From: Gammaproteobacteria bacterium | GTDB taxonomy: Bacteria > Pseudomonadota > Gammaproteobacteria > Thiomicrospirales > Thiomicrospiraceae | NCBI GenBank assembly: GCA_014763665.1 | Contig: JACXUY010000013.1 | Location: 1 to 36,423, forward strand | Length of the DNA stretch: 36,423 bases | Direction of reading: 5' to 3' | Part shown: positions 14,937 to 21,883 of the stretch, in pieces | Layout of the letters: the number at the start of each line of letters is the position of its first letter | Numbering within the stretch: position 1 is the stretch's first letter | Notes under the pieces: generated by a model | Told to the model about the DNA's origin: nothing | The model's input: only the letters and a program-made list of their open reading frames with translations | Database searches by the model: none | Made by a program: the position numbers and the translations under genes

Positions 14937-16388
14937 TTAAGAAGAGCAACTTAAAGTCAGCCCCTTAGCCCAATCGGGTGCTGGCTGGGCGTAACTTTCC
15001 TTACCAGCTTGTTCCGTGAAAGGATGAGCAAGCAACTGACGTAATTCAGCAACCAAACTAAAGTCACCTCGCTGGGCGGCATCAATGGCTAACTGGGCGA
15101 TCCATGTGCGCAACACATAGAGCGGATTGACCGCCTCCATCGCTTGCACTCGCTCCGCTGCCGATTGAGTTTCGCTGCTCAGTCGGTACTGATACCATTG
15201 CCACCACTCCTGCCCTTCGGCAGACTGAAACGGGCTGGATTGAGCACGACTCAGTTGTCGATGCGCGAGGGTGAAGTCTTGCTGTTCGCGCGCCAATAAC
15301 GACAACCAGTTACGAATGAGTAAGGCATCGTCATCTTTAGCCTGTTGCAAGCCCAACTTAGCGCGCATTAACTGCAAATAATGACGATGATACTGTGGCC
15401 AATAAGCATCGAGAATGTCTCTGGCTATGGTCAAGGAGTCTGCTTCCTCGTCGGCCAGCAGTGGCATCACCGCTTGCGCTAAACAGGCACAATTCCACAA
15501 GCCAATGTCGGGCTGTTTATTAAAAGCATAGCGCCCTTGATCATCGGAATGGTTACAGATGAAATCGGGCTGGTAGGTTTCCATAAACATGAAGGGACCA
15601 TAGTCCAGCGTCAGCCCCAAAATCGACATATTATCGGTGTTCATCACACCATGCATAAAACCGACACTTTGCCACTGCGCCATTAACTGTGCTGTACGTT
15701 CGACCACCTGCGCCAGCCAAGCGGCATAGGGGTTCGGCTGTGTTAAACAATCGGCATAGTCGTGCTGAATGACGTAATCAGCCAGTTCGCGCAACAAATG
15801 ATGCTGACCGCGATAATAAAACACCTCGAAACTACCAAAACGCACAAAGCTGGGCGCGATACGACAGACACAAGCAGCGGTTTCGACCGTTTCTCGATAA
15901 ACGGGTAAATCGCTCGCCACCAAGGACAAGGCTTGCGTGGTCGGAATGCCCAAACCTTGCATGGCATGACTCACCAAATACTCACGAATACTGGAGCGCA
16001 ACACGGCACGCCCATCACCGCGACGCGAAAAAGGCGTTACCCCCGCGCCTTTCAGTTGCCACTCCCGATACCCTTGCGTAGAGTGGCTATCGCCCAATAA
16101 CAAAGCCCTACCATCGCCTAATTGCGGTACATAATGACCAAACTGATGACCAGCATACAAGGCTGCCACGGGATACATTCCCGTGTGGGTGGCCGCACCT
16201 GCCGTTATCTGCGTTAACCAGTCTTTGTGCGCTTGCTGCTGCACCTCCAGCCCAAAAGTCGCCGCCAACACGGGGCAGGCATCGACCAAACGCGGTTCTG
16301 GTAATGGGTCGGCATAAACGGGCAGACTAAAGTCTTTACCCAACTGGGCAAAACGCGCATTAAATGTAGGGAAAATGGTGTTGTTCAT
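14937..16388 (-). CDS. selO: Protein adenylyltransferase SelO (YdiU family)
   Basis: 483 residues, usual for SelO. This pseudokinase-fold enzyme transfers AMP from ATP to protein hydroxyls and is linked to oxidative-stress control. Visible signatures: AALYAGHQFGHYVPQLGDGR, QLKGAGVTPFSRRGDGRAVL (nucleotide loop), REYLVSHAMQGLGIPTTQAL, and the metal/active-site stretch GFMHGVMNTDNMSILGLTLD followed by YGPFMFM. The C-terminus CSS replaces the selenocysteine tail of eukaryotic SelO. I chose ATG 16386-16388; in-frame ATGs at 16400 and a TTG at 16424 are possible but none has a convincing ribosome site. It diverges from the AAA ATPase gene. Confidence 0.92.
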   Translation of the reverse strand: MNNTIFPTFNARFAQLGKDFSLPVYADPLPEPRLVDACPVLAATFGLEVQQQAHKDWLTQITAGAATHTGMYPVAALYAGHQFGHYVPQLGDGRALLLGDSHSTQGYREWQLKGAGVTPFSRRGDGRAVLRSSIREYLVSHAMQGLGIPTTQALSLVASDLPVYRETVETAACVCRIAPSFVRFGSFEVFYYRGQHHLLRELADYVIQHDYADCLTQPNPYAAWLAQVVERTAQLMAQWQSVGFMHGVMNTDNMSILGLTLDYGPFMFMETYQPDFICNHSDDQGRYAFNKQPDIGLWNCACLAQAVMPLLADEEADSLTIARDILDAYWPQYHRHYLQLMRAKLGLQQAKDDDALLIRNWLSLLAREQQDFTLAHRQLSRAQSSPFQSAEGQEWWQWYQYRLSSETQSAAERVQAMEAVNPLYVLRTWIAQLAIDAAQRGDFSLVAELRQLLAHPFTEQAGKESYAQPAPDWAKGLTLSCSS

Positions 16389-16471
16389 AGACGTCATCAT
16401 GCGGTATTCGGGGCAATAAAGCAAGAGGATGGGTATGGGAATGACTCGGCAGCAATTTGGTATTTAATTTT

Positions 16472-16508
16472 TATACCAATTGGTATATTATTTATGGTAT
16501 ATTATTTA
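16472..16508 (+). promoter_or_regulatory. Palindrome plus tandem 14-bp repeat upstream of the AAA ATPase
   Basis: The 16-bp perfect palindrome TATACCAATTGGTATA (16472-16487) overlaps the first of two exact head-to-tail copies of TGGTATATTATTTA (16481-16494 and 16495-16508). A weaker third copy starts at 16458. The repeats contain -10-like TATATT steps and end 24 nt before the ATPase start, so this looks like an operator over a promoter in the ATPase/selO divergent region. Confidence 0.5.
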
Positions 16509-16532
16509 CATACTAAATACAGGAATAGCATC

Positions 16533-17630
16533 ATGTCATCATCGCCCTTTCCCTACGACAAACTTTCTGTCGGCGACTCCTTTATCGCCAGAGATAAAGA
16601 TCTGGCTAAACTACAAGCATCCGTAGAGGCTGGCACCAACCTACTCATTTACTCGAAAAGACGCATGGGAAAAAGCTCTCTCATCAAACAGTTTTTTCAA
16701 TCGCAAACGTCGACCATTTGTATTTACGCCGATGTTTACGATGTAACCAAAAAAGAAGATTTTGCACGACTGTTGTTGAAAAGCCTGTCTCATGTCAAGC
16801 TCAACAAGTCGGTGCTTAAAAACCTTGCCGATCTATTTAAGCGTTTGCGCTTTGAAATGACCATTGACCCCAAAAATGATAAATACGGTATTCGCCCCAC
16901 GCTATCCTCGCTCACTTTCGACGAAATGATGCAAGACTTCTTTGCTGCCATTCAGGGCTTATCTGAAAAACAGCCTGTTGTCATCGCTATTGATGAATTT
17001 CAGCAAATCGCCCACATTAAAGATACCCACCTCGATGCTTACTTGCGCAAATTTATTCAGGAACGTAACACAAATGTATCCTTTATTTTTGCTGGCTCAA
17101 AACGTCATCTGTTAACCTCGCTGTTTGCTTACAAAGCACCATTATTCGAGATGGCAAATCATTATGCGTTAACACCCTTGGCTTTTGAAGATATTCGCGC
17201 TTACGTTTCACAGCATTTGAACATCAGCGACGACGACCTAGGCTACTTATGCACAGACATTGCCGACAATGAAACCAAAATGATGCAGCATCTACTGCAC
17301 CTACTCTATGTAGGCAAGGCGAAAACGCCCATTAGGCGCGAAATGATCGACCAAGCCCTTGATGAAATTCTGAACGAAAAAGAAGCTACCTTTAGACTGT
17401 TATTCGATGTACTCAACACAAACCAAAGAATTGCCATGAAAGCAGTGGTTAACGCCGGCCGCAAGCTCTATTCTGAAGCGGTTTTACAGCAACTTGGCAT
17501 CACTAAATCGGCATTACAAAGTGCCATTCGCCAGTTATTTGCACGCGAACTCATCGACAAAGAGAACGAACGCTACTTTATACCCGATAGGTCGCTAGAG
17601 CTTTGGCTGGGGAGAATGATGGCTTCTTGA
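16533..17630 (+). CDS. AAA ATPase of the archaeal-type (PF01637-like) family
   Basis: 365 residues. The ATPase core has an unusual Walker A, YSKRRMGKSSL (residues 40-50), Walker B VVIAIDEFQQI and a sensor-like VSFIFAGSKRHLL. The C-terminal part is a winged-helix (QRIAMKAVVNAGRK through ALQSAIRQLFARELIDKE). Such proteins are common in archaea and in accessory bacterial DNA; the role is unknown, possibly in mobile-element or defence regulation. The ATG at 16533 has AGGAA 8 nt upstream; an ATG at 16494 would start inside the repeats. It stands at the left end of an accessory island and is preceded by the palindrome and tandem repeats. Confidence 0.75.
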   Translation: MSSSPFPYDKLSVGDSFIARDKDLAKLQASVEAGTNLLIYSKRRMGKSSLIKQFFQSQTSTICIYADVYDVTKKEDFARLLLKSLSHVKLNKSVLKNLADLFKRLRFEMTIDPKNDKYGIRPTLSSLTFDEMMQDFFAAIQGLSEKQPVVIAIDEFQQIAHIKDTHLDAYLRKFIQERNTNVSFIFAGSKRHLLTSLFAYKAPLFEMANHYALTPLAFEDIRAYVSQHLNISDDDLGYLCTDIADNETKMMQHLLHLLYVGKAKTPIRREMIDQALDEILNEKEATFRLLFDVLNTNQRIAMKAVVNAGRKLYSEAVLQQLGITKSALQSAIRQLFARELIDKENERYFIPDRSLELWLGRMMAS

Positions 17631-17690
17631 CAATAACACCTATCAACCCCTAAAGTGAGTACACATCTTTAATGCGCATAGGATTCAAAC

Positions 17691-17936
17691 ATGATGAGTT
17701 CCCTTCTTGCACAAACACCCAAAAGGGCAACCAATGTCAGCTTAAACCCCGCCTTACTCAGCGAGGCAAAGCAACTGAATATTAACTTGTCTGCAACCCT
17801 TGAAAAAGCATTGCGCGAAGAGGTTTCGGTGCGTAAACAAGCCTTGTGGTTAGCCGAAAATAACGCAGCCATCGACGCCTATAACGCACTTACCGAGCGC
17901 GAATGCTTATTTTCTGATACTTATCGAGCCTTCTAA
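17691..17936 (+). CDS. ccdA: CcdA-like antitoxin
   Basis: 81 residues with the CcdA layout: an N-terminal ribbon-helix-helix part (RATNVSLNPALLSEAKQLNI, NLSATLEKALREEV) that binds DNA, and an acidic C-terminal tail ending FSDTYRAF that binds toxin. AGGA lies 7 nt before the ATG. ccdB follows with no gap. Since the partner toxin is truncated, this antitoxin may now be an orphan that can still neutralise related CcdB proteins (inference). Confidence 0.85.
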   Translation: MMSSLLAQTPKRATNVSLNPALLSEAKQLNINLSATLEKALREEVSVRKQALWLAENNAAIDAYNALTERECLFSDTYRAF

Positions 17937-18146
17937 ATGGCGCAATTTCAACTTTGTACAAACAAAGATGAACGCTCCTCAGCTGTATACCCCAATTTTA
18001 TTGACGTACAAAATGATTTACTCAATGGGTTAAATACCAGAATGGTGGTTCCACTCACGCCCTTAACGCAGCTTGATAACCTAGCGCCTAGCAGATTATG
18101 CCCAAGCATCCATTTGCCTGCTTCGGAACTGGTGGTTCTAACGTAG
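17937..18146 (+). pseudogene. ccdB: Truncated CcdB toxin, C-terminal third missing
   Basis: 69 residues matching the N-terminal two thirds of CcdB (normally about 101-105 residues): MAQFQLCTNKDERSS, NFIDVQNDLLNGLNTRMVVP and LPASELVVLT, where the frame ends with TAG at 18144-18146. CcdB poisons gyrase through its last residues (Trp-Gly-Ile in the F plasmid protein), which are absent, so toxicity is not expected. The stop ends exactly where the first attC-like site starts (18147), so the loss is tied to the cassette junction. Confidence 0.8.
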
Positions 18147-18207
18147 AGCTAACCGGCGCGCTGCGCGGCTTTATTGCGCAGCATCAAGCTTGAGCGCCGG
18201 GTTAGCG
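18147..18207 (-). other. attC-like integron recombination site 1
   Basis: 61 bp, oriented on the minus strand. The outer simple sites CGCTAAC (R'') and GTTAGCT (R') pair, followed inward by GGCGC/GCGCC and GCTGCGC/GCGCAGC. One unpaired G (18199) and a self-complementary TCAAGCTTGA bulge are seen. This is the layout of an attC folded on its bottom strand. It starts 2 nt after the stop of the cassette gene and runs to the end of the ccdB remnant. Confidence 0.65.
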
Positions 18208-18209
18208 AT

Positions 18210-18620
18210 TTACAAAGCATATTGCTCCAAGTGCTTCAGCGTTTCTTGGCTTATTACATTCATGGAATAGAGGCCATGCTGCAACCAAGACTCTGTATTG
18301 CCAATGTTCGTAGTTTCCAGCAAGTACGAAACCAATGCGTCGTGCGGGTAAATGTACCATTTGCCGTTTTGGTATGGAAAGCAAACAACAAGATGCTTTC
18401 CAAGATACTTTTTGTCCAGAGTCAGTCGACCTTTAAGCTGAACCTTTAGAAAAGTTTCGCCGTCGATGCGTTGAGCGATGAAGTCAGCACCTTGCCAGTC
18501 GTCGGTCAGGCGAAGCGTTACAAAGCCGTAGTCAGCCAAAATAGCTGAAACTTTTTGGAAATTGTAGTTTTCCCGCTGCCGTGAATTCAAATTATCGTAG
18601 GAAATTTTCTGGAGAGCCAT
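18210..18620 (-). CDS. Cassette-encoded PD-(D/E)XK-like protein
   Basis: 136 residues. The centre reads DDWQGADFIAQ then GETFLKVQLKGR: Asp46, then Gln61 and Lys63, a D...(E/Q)xK arrangement of the PD-(D/E)XK nuclease fold. A strand-rich GKHLVVCFPYQNGKWYIYP follows. The N-terminus MALQKISYDNLNSRQRENYN is characteristic of a protein I recall from integron gene cassettes; that recollection is not verified here. The gene ends 2 nt before one attC-like site and starts 11 nt after another, as a single-gene cassette should. Nuclease activity is a motif-based inference; no target is known. Confidence 0.7.
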   Translation of the reverse strand: MALQKISYDNLNSRQRENYNFQKVSAILADYGFVTLRLTDDWQGADFIAQRIDGETFLKVQLKGRLTLDKKYLGKHLVVCFPYQNGKWYIYPHDALVSYLLETTNIGNTESWLQHGLYSMNVISQETLKHLEQYAL

Positions 18621-18630
18621 GATTCTTTAT

Positions 18631-18717
18631 CGCTAACGTTTGCCATAACCGGCAGTGAAGAGCGGTGCGACGAAGACACGCCGCTCTTCACTGTCCGCGT
18701 TGATGGCGTTGTTAGCC
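18631..18717 (-). other. attC-like integron recombination site 2
   Basis: 87 bp, oriented on the minus strand. R'' GGCTAAC (RC of 18711-18717) and R' GTTAGCG (RC of 18631-18637) bound a long inverted repeat: CAGTGAAGAGCGG-c-GTG pairs with CACCGCTCTTCACTG with a single extrahelical base, the hallmark that sets strand choice in attC recombination. It begins 6 nt after the stop of the GIY-YIG gene and ends 10 nt before the start of the next cassette gene. Confidence 0.75.
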
Positions 18718-18723
18718 GTGGTA

Positions 18724-19293
18724 TTAGCGAACGACGGCACGATGTTTCCTTTCCTCGCCGCGGACCATTTTCCCTTCACGCATGAGCAGGCCAAGCACGC
18801 TCCAAGCGAGGTAGTCTTTTGAGCCTCCAGCATAATCGCTTTGAAGGCCGAGAGATTTTGAGGCATCCGAGTTCGTGATTCCTTCTGGGTTTGCTTGGGC
18901 GAGTTCAAGAACCGCAGCCTTTAGAAGTTCAAGCCCAATTTGCGCTTTTTCGATAACGCCAGCGGGAACCGTTAAGTTGCGCCTGGCCTTAGGAGCCGCG
19001 CCAGACGGCATTACCGAATTTGTGAGAAGGCCACCTGTATCTTCCGTGCCGAATGCGGCGATTAGTTCGGCTTCCAGTTTCAGCGCTTGTGCTTCGGTTA
19101 GTTCGTCGGCCAGAACCGCTGTTACGACGTCGTGCCCCTGTTCTTGGATTTCAGCAATGCTCTTTCCCTTGCGGGTTGCGTCCACGCGTAACGTGTGATC
19201 CCAGGCACGATTGCCGGTTCCCTTCCCAATGTAAAAGGGTTTTGCAGGAGAAGATCTTGGATCTTTCAGCGCGTATATGTAGAAGGGATTCAT
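18724..19293 (-). CDS. GIY-YIG (LEM-3-like) nuclease domain protein in a cassette
   Basis: 189 residues. The N-terminal GIY-YIG domain has FYIYALKDPR, then KPFYIGKGTGNRAWDH (Tyr21-Ile-Gly23, Arg29, His33), the catalytic-type glutamate in LKLEAELIAAFG and GGLLTNSV closing the fold. It belongs to the LEM-3-like GIY-YIG group. The C-terminal about 80 residues (VIEKAQIGLELLKAAV to the basic end) look like a winged-helix DNA-binding domain. It is the second cassette of the array, ends next to attC-like site 2 and starts 28 nt downstream of a GTTAGCC half-site. Confidence 0.8.
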   Translation of the reverse strand: MNPFYIYALKDPRSSPAKPFYIGKGTGNRAWDHTLRVDATRKGKSIAEIQEQGHDVVTAVLADELTEAQALKLEAELIAAFGTEDTGGLLTNSVMPSGAAPKARRNLTVPAGVIEKAQIGLELLKAAVLELAQANPEGITNSDASKSLGLQSDYAGGSKDYLAWSVLGLLMREGKMVRGEERKHRAVVR

Positions 19294-19320
19294 TGGGCTT
19301 GGTTCATCCGCGAGAAGAAC

Positions 19321-19356
19321 GGCTAACTATAATTATACGGCACTTTCACCGTATAA
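19321..19356 (-). promoter_or_regulatory. R'-type half-site, hairpin and -10 at the head of the cassette array
   Basis: On the minus strand a hairpin TTATACGG/CCGTATAA (arms 19349-19356 and 19333-19340, 8-nt loop) is followed by GTTAGCC (19321-19327), an R'-like core. TATAAT (19332-19337) lies between them, 39 nt before the GIY-YIG start codon, so the site could also be a promoter for the cassettes. No matching R'' is found upstream, so it is not a full attC. Confidence 0.4.
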
Positions 19357-19445
19357 CATGAATTCAAAACATTCATTACCATTCAATCCCTCAGCGATTC
19401 AAGACCTTAACTTTAATAAGCCGCATAACACGATTCACTAGACCA

Positions 19446-19459
19446 AAATCATAGCATAA
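19446..19459 (-). promoter_or_regulatory. Extended -10 motif like those of the coiled-coil genes
   Basis: AAATCATAGCATAA matches the 14-mer TTATCATAGCATAA of the coiled-coil gene promoters at 12 of 14 positions and reads TGCTATGAT on the minus strand. The next minus-strand gene is the GIY-YIG cassette about 150 nt away. The 126 nt between this motif and the gene hold only the hairpin/half-site; nothing else is seen in 19360-19484. Confidence 0.3.
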
Positions 19460-19484
19460 GCCTTAACGACAATAAACAACCCAA

Positions 19485-19901
19485 CTACCCCCCTTCCCAA
19501 GGATTAAACAAAGTCACTGGCAAGTCGATAAAATCTTTGGTATTTCTGGTAACGAGCGTTAAGTTATGCTCAATAGCGGTTGCGGCAAGTAGGCTATCAA
19601 TGGCGGGTAAAGGTCTTTTAGCGGTTGCCATGAGCTTGCCCCAGTGATCTGCTGTTGCTGCTGTCACTGGCAATATTCTGCCGATAAAGAAAACGGGTAA
19701 TTCAGCTTCTAACCAATCCGACAGTCTTTGACGCCGATTCACATCGTCAAGCGCATTAATCCCTTTTCGTATTTCACCCAAGGTTAAGACACTTAAATAT
19801 AACGTAGACGAGGGTTTAGATTCTAGCCAAGCCACCAAACCAGCGTGAGGCGTTTTTCGTTTGAGTTCTGATAGCACATTGGTGTCGAGTAAATAGCTCA
19901 A
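19485..19901 (-). CDS. vapC: VapC/FitB-like PIN-domain toxin
   Basis: 138 residues of the PIN fold: MSYLLDTNVLSELKRK (Asp6 first acidic ligand), LSVLTLGEIRKGI (second acidic residue), LPAIDSLLAATAIEHNLTLV (third) and TRNTKDFIDL (fourth). These metal-dependent RNases usually cut tRNA or rRNA. The start overlaps the antitoxin stop by 4 nt (ATGA-type coupling). The pair sits at the right edge of the accessory island. Confidence 0.92.
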   Translation of the reverse strand: MSYLLDTNVLSELKRKTPHAGLVAWLESKPSSTLYLSVLTLGEIRKGINALDDVNRRQRLSDWLEAELPVFFIGRILPVTAATADHWGKLMATAKRPLPAIDSLLAATAIEHNLTLVTRNTKDFIDLPVTLFNPWEGG

Positions 19902-20143
19902 AACTCGATATCCCTTGTTAGGCTGGCATCTCGCTCAAACGCAACATCATCACCATAAAAAGGCGACTGTTTCATAAAGCTCACCAAGGATTGATGATTA
20001 TGCGATAGCCTTTCAAAGGTATCACGAGACACAACCACCGCTACCGACTTGCCATGATAAGTAATGCTCTGCGGTTCAAACTGTGAACACTTAACCAACT
20101 CCGACATACGCGCTTTCGCATCTTGAATTTGCCATGCTTGCAT
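19898..20143 (-). CDS. Phd/YefM-type antitoxin
   Basis: 81 residues. The N-terminal MQAWQIQDAKARMSELVKCS and ITYHGKSVAVVVSRDTFERL are the Phd/YefM DNA-binding fold; the C-terminus (DASLTRDIEF) is acidic and likely wraps the VapC toxin. Encoded upstream of and overlapping the toxin. GGGGCGG lies just upstream of the ATG. An inverted repeat over the promoter region fits autorepression by the pair. Confidence 0.9.
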   Translation of the reverse strand: MQAWQIQDAKARMSELVKCSQFEPQSITYHGKSVAVVVSRDTFERLSHNHQSLVSFMKQSPFYGDDVAFERDASLTRDIEF

Positions 20144-20157
20144 AAACCGCCCCCTAT

Positions 20158-20206
20158 TTCTGACCTCTCTAGTCAGAATTATAGCTTAAAGTTCAATTTA
20201 GGTAAA
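20158..20206 (-). promoter_or_regulatory. Promoter and operator of the Phd/VapC operon
   Basis: Minus-strand TTTACC (20201-20206) and TATAAT (20178-20183) are 17 nt apart. Immediately downstream a perfect 7-bp inverted repeat TTCTGAC (20158-20164) / GTCAGAA (20172-20178) with a 7-nt spacer overlaps the -10, a typical toxin-antitoxin operator. Confidence 0.6.
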
Positions 20207-20222
20207 TGAACCAGCCACTTAA

Positions 20223-20276
20223 CCCATGAAACTCAGGCTCAGATAACGTACAATAGCGGCATTAATAAGGAATAGC
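20223..20276 (+). repeat. queF leader, copied again before pyrB
   Basis: The queF leader with AGATAACGTACAATAGCG (20241-20258, contains -10-like TACAAT) and AAGGA 6 nt before the ATG is repeated with changes at 23679-23741, sharing that 18-mer exactly. Confidence 0.65.
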
Positions 20277-20277
20277 C

Positions 20278-21093
20278 ATGTCTGCGATTGAACAAAGCCA
20301 ACTCGGTCATCACACCCACTATCCCACCCATTACGACCCCAGCCTGTTGTTTGCTGTGCCGCGCGCGCTCAATCGGGTGCAGTTGTCGCCTTCGCCCATG
20401 CAGGGTGTCGATGTGTGGACGGCTTATGAGCTTTCGTGGTTGAACACTCAAGGACTACCGCAAGTGGCGATTGCCGAGTTTAGCATTCCTGCCTCCAGCC
20501 CGAACCTAATCGAGTCTAAATCCTTTAAGCTTTACCTCAACTCGCTTAATGCGCATAAGTTCAGCGATAGCCACGCCATGATGACGCAAGTGACGCATGA
20601 TTTATCGGGCTGTGCGGGCGCGATGGTGACCATGCGACTGCATGATGTCAACAACCTCAGCATCGGGCAGTTGCCGGGGCAATGTTTAGATAAACTCCCT
20701 GTCAATATTAATAGCTACACGCCCGACCCAGCCTTATTGAGTCTTGACCCACATCTGTCTGGCGATGGCTGCTGGCACAGTCATTTGCTCAAATCCAACT
20801 GTCCTGTCACCAACCAACCCGACTGGGGCAGCCTGGTGATTGAAATGCGTGCACGCAAATTGCCTAAAGCAGAAAGCTTGTTGGCCTATATTGTTTCCTA
20901 TCGTGACCACCAAGATTTTCATGAACACTGTGTTGAAAGTATTTACAGCGATTTATGGCACGCTTTTCAGCCAGAACGCTTAACCGTTTACGCCCGTTAT
21001 GTGCGTCGTGGTGGGCTGGATATTAATCCTTGGCGTTGTCACGAAAAGCACGCCCCTACTTGGCCAGTCATGCCACGCTTAGCGCGTCAGTAA
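20278..21093 (+). CDS. queF: NADPH-dependent 7-cyano-7-deazaguanine reductase
   Basis: 271 residues, the long (two-module, E. coli-like) QueF. It reduces preQ0 nitrile to the amine preQ1 in queuosine biosynthesis in the cytoplasm. The NADPH-binding module has ESKSFKLYLNS (family motif). The catalytic module has LKSNCPVTNQPDWG with Cys175, which forms the thioimide, and Asp182, at the same 7-residue spacing as in E. coli, followed by VSYRDHQDFHEHCVE. AAGGA precedes the ATG. It is followed by a hairpin terminator; no other queuosine gene is nearby. Confidence 0.96.
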   Translation: MSAIEQSQLGHHTHYPTHYDPSLLFAVPRALNRVQLSPSPMQGVDVWTAYELSWLNTQGLPQVAIAEFSIPASSPNLIESKSFKLYLNSLNAHKFSDSHAMMTQVTHDLSGCAGAMVTMRLHDVNNLSIGQLPGQCLDKLPVNINSYTPDPALLSLDPHLSGDGCWHSHLLKSNCPVTNQPDWGSLVIEMRARKLPKAESLLAYIVSYRDHQDFHEHCVESIYSDLWHAFQPERLTVYARYVRRGGLDINPWRCHEKHAPTWPVMPRLARQ

Positions 21094-21101
21094 AAGGGCA
21101 C

Positions 21102-21134
21102 CGCTAAAAACCCCACTTCGTGGGATTATTAGCG
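21102..21134 (+). terminator. Symmetric hairpin after queF
   Basis: CGCTAA-(4 nt)-CCCAC-ttc-GTGGG-(4 nt)-TTAGCG forms a two-part stem with a symmetric internal loop, 8 nt after the queF stop. No long T-run follows (TCCCCAAGTTTATTT). A related hairpin occurs upstream of gspK, so it may be part of the dispersed repeat as well as a terminator. Confidence 0.55.
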
Positions 21135-21150
21135 TCCCCAAGTTTATTTG

Positions 21151-21220
21151 ACCTCTGGTGGAAGAGATTAACTCAATGGCTTGTATGATTTTTCTCTACA
21201 CCCCTTCCCCCAGTACACCC
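21151..21220. repeat. Dispersed intergenic repeat, copy B
   Basis: ACCTCTGGTGGAAGAGATTA followed by a CCCCTTCCCCC tract lines up with 33570-33626 (ACCTCTGGTAGAAGGGCTTA) and 12931-13000. In this copy and the one near gspK the repeat is preceded by a CTAAAAA(C)CCCAC hairpin. No coding frame is visible in 21094-21304. Confidence 0.55.
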
Positions 21221-21264
21221 TTCCCATTAGCGTTTTTAGAGGTCATCAAATAACCAAAAGCTGT

Positions 21265-21270
21265 TAAAAT
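21265..21270 (+). promoter_or_regulatory. Extended -10 of the yqgE operon
   Basis: TGTTAAAAT (TGn plus TAAAAT) lies 34 nt before the yqgE ATG. No good -35 is seen 17 nt upstream, as expected for an extended -10 promoter. Confidence 0.35.
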
Positions 21271-21304
21271 AAACCAATCAAACAGAGTCGAATTTAGGAA
21301 ACCC

Positions 21305-21880
21305 ATGCCACAGCGCGAAAATGAACAAGCGATAGCCAACAAACTGCTGATTGCCATGCCCGATCAGGGGGGTGGTTTTTTTGAAAAAAGCGTCATTTTA
21401 ATGCTAGAGCACAACGAGCAAGGCGCGATGGGACTGACGCTGACTCACCCTTCCGATATGGACATGCACGCCCTGCTCGACAATCTCGATATGCCCTTGC
21501 GTCATGAGCAGCGCGATTTATCGCAACCGGTGATGATTGGTGGTCCTGTACAGCCAGATCGGGGCTTTATTTTGCATCATGGTCGTTCACGCTGGGAAAA
21601 TACAGCGCGACTGAGTGATAGCCTATCGCTCACGGTTTCGCTCGACTTTTTGAAAGGCATCGCCGATGATCGTGTCGTCGAAGCCTATGAAGTCTACTTG
21701 GGTTACGCTGGTTGGGGTGCGGGGCAATTAGAACAAGAATTGCGTAATAACCACTGGCTCTTTGCTGAAGCCGACCCTGAGCTGATTTTCGACCTGCCTC
21801 CCGAAGCGCGTTGGCAAGCGGCATTTGCACGTTTAGGCATCAACACCCATCAAATTTCACGCACGGCAGGACACGCTTAA
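21305..21880 (+). CDS. yqgE: YqgE/AlgH (DUF179) family protein
   Basis: 191 residues. Family motifs: LLIAMPDQGGGFFEKSVILM, EHNEQGAMGLTLTHP, VMIGGPVQPDRGFILHH and the end GYAGWGAGQLEQELRNNHWL. The structure is known for the family but the biochemical role is not; it was named AlgH for an alginate-regulation phenotype in Pseudomonas. AGGAA precedes the ATG. It is the first gene of yqgE-yqgF-pyrB-pyrX, the common gammaproteobacterial order. Confidence 0.95.
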   Translation: MPQRENEQAIANKLLIAMPDQGGGFFEKSVILMLEHNEQGAMGLTLTHPSDMDMHALLDNLDMPLRHEQRDLSQPVMIGGPVQPDRGFILHHGRSRWENTARLSDSLSLTVSLDFLKGIADDRVVEAYEVYLGYAGWGAGQLEQELRNNHWLFAEADPELIFDLPPEARWQAAFARLGINTHQISRTAGHA

Positions 21881-21883
21881 CTT

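Noticed and set aside
18174-18449. Plus-strand ORF opposite the PD-(D/E)XK-like cassette gene
   Set aside because: It is antisense to a gene with clear motifs and begins inside the attC-like site; no domain is seen.
18633-18908. 91-codon minus-strand ORF across attC-like site 2
   Set aside because: It overlaps the GIY-YIG gene in another frame and runs through the attC hairpin, with no ribosome site or recognisable domain.
19333-19356. Hairpin and half-site at the head of the cassettes as a third full attC
   Set aside because: GTTAGCC is present but no partner GGCTAAC lies at a suitable distance on the other side; kept only as a half-site or promoter.
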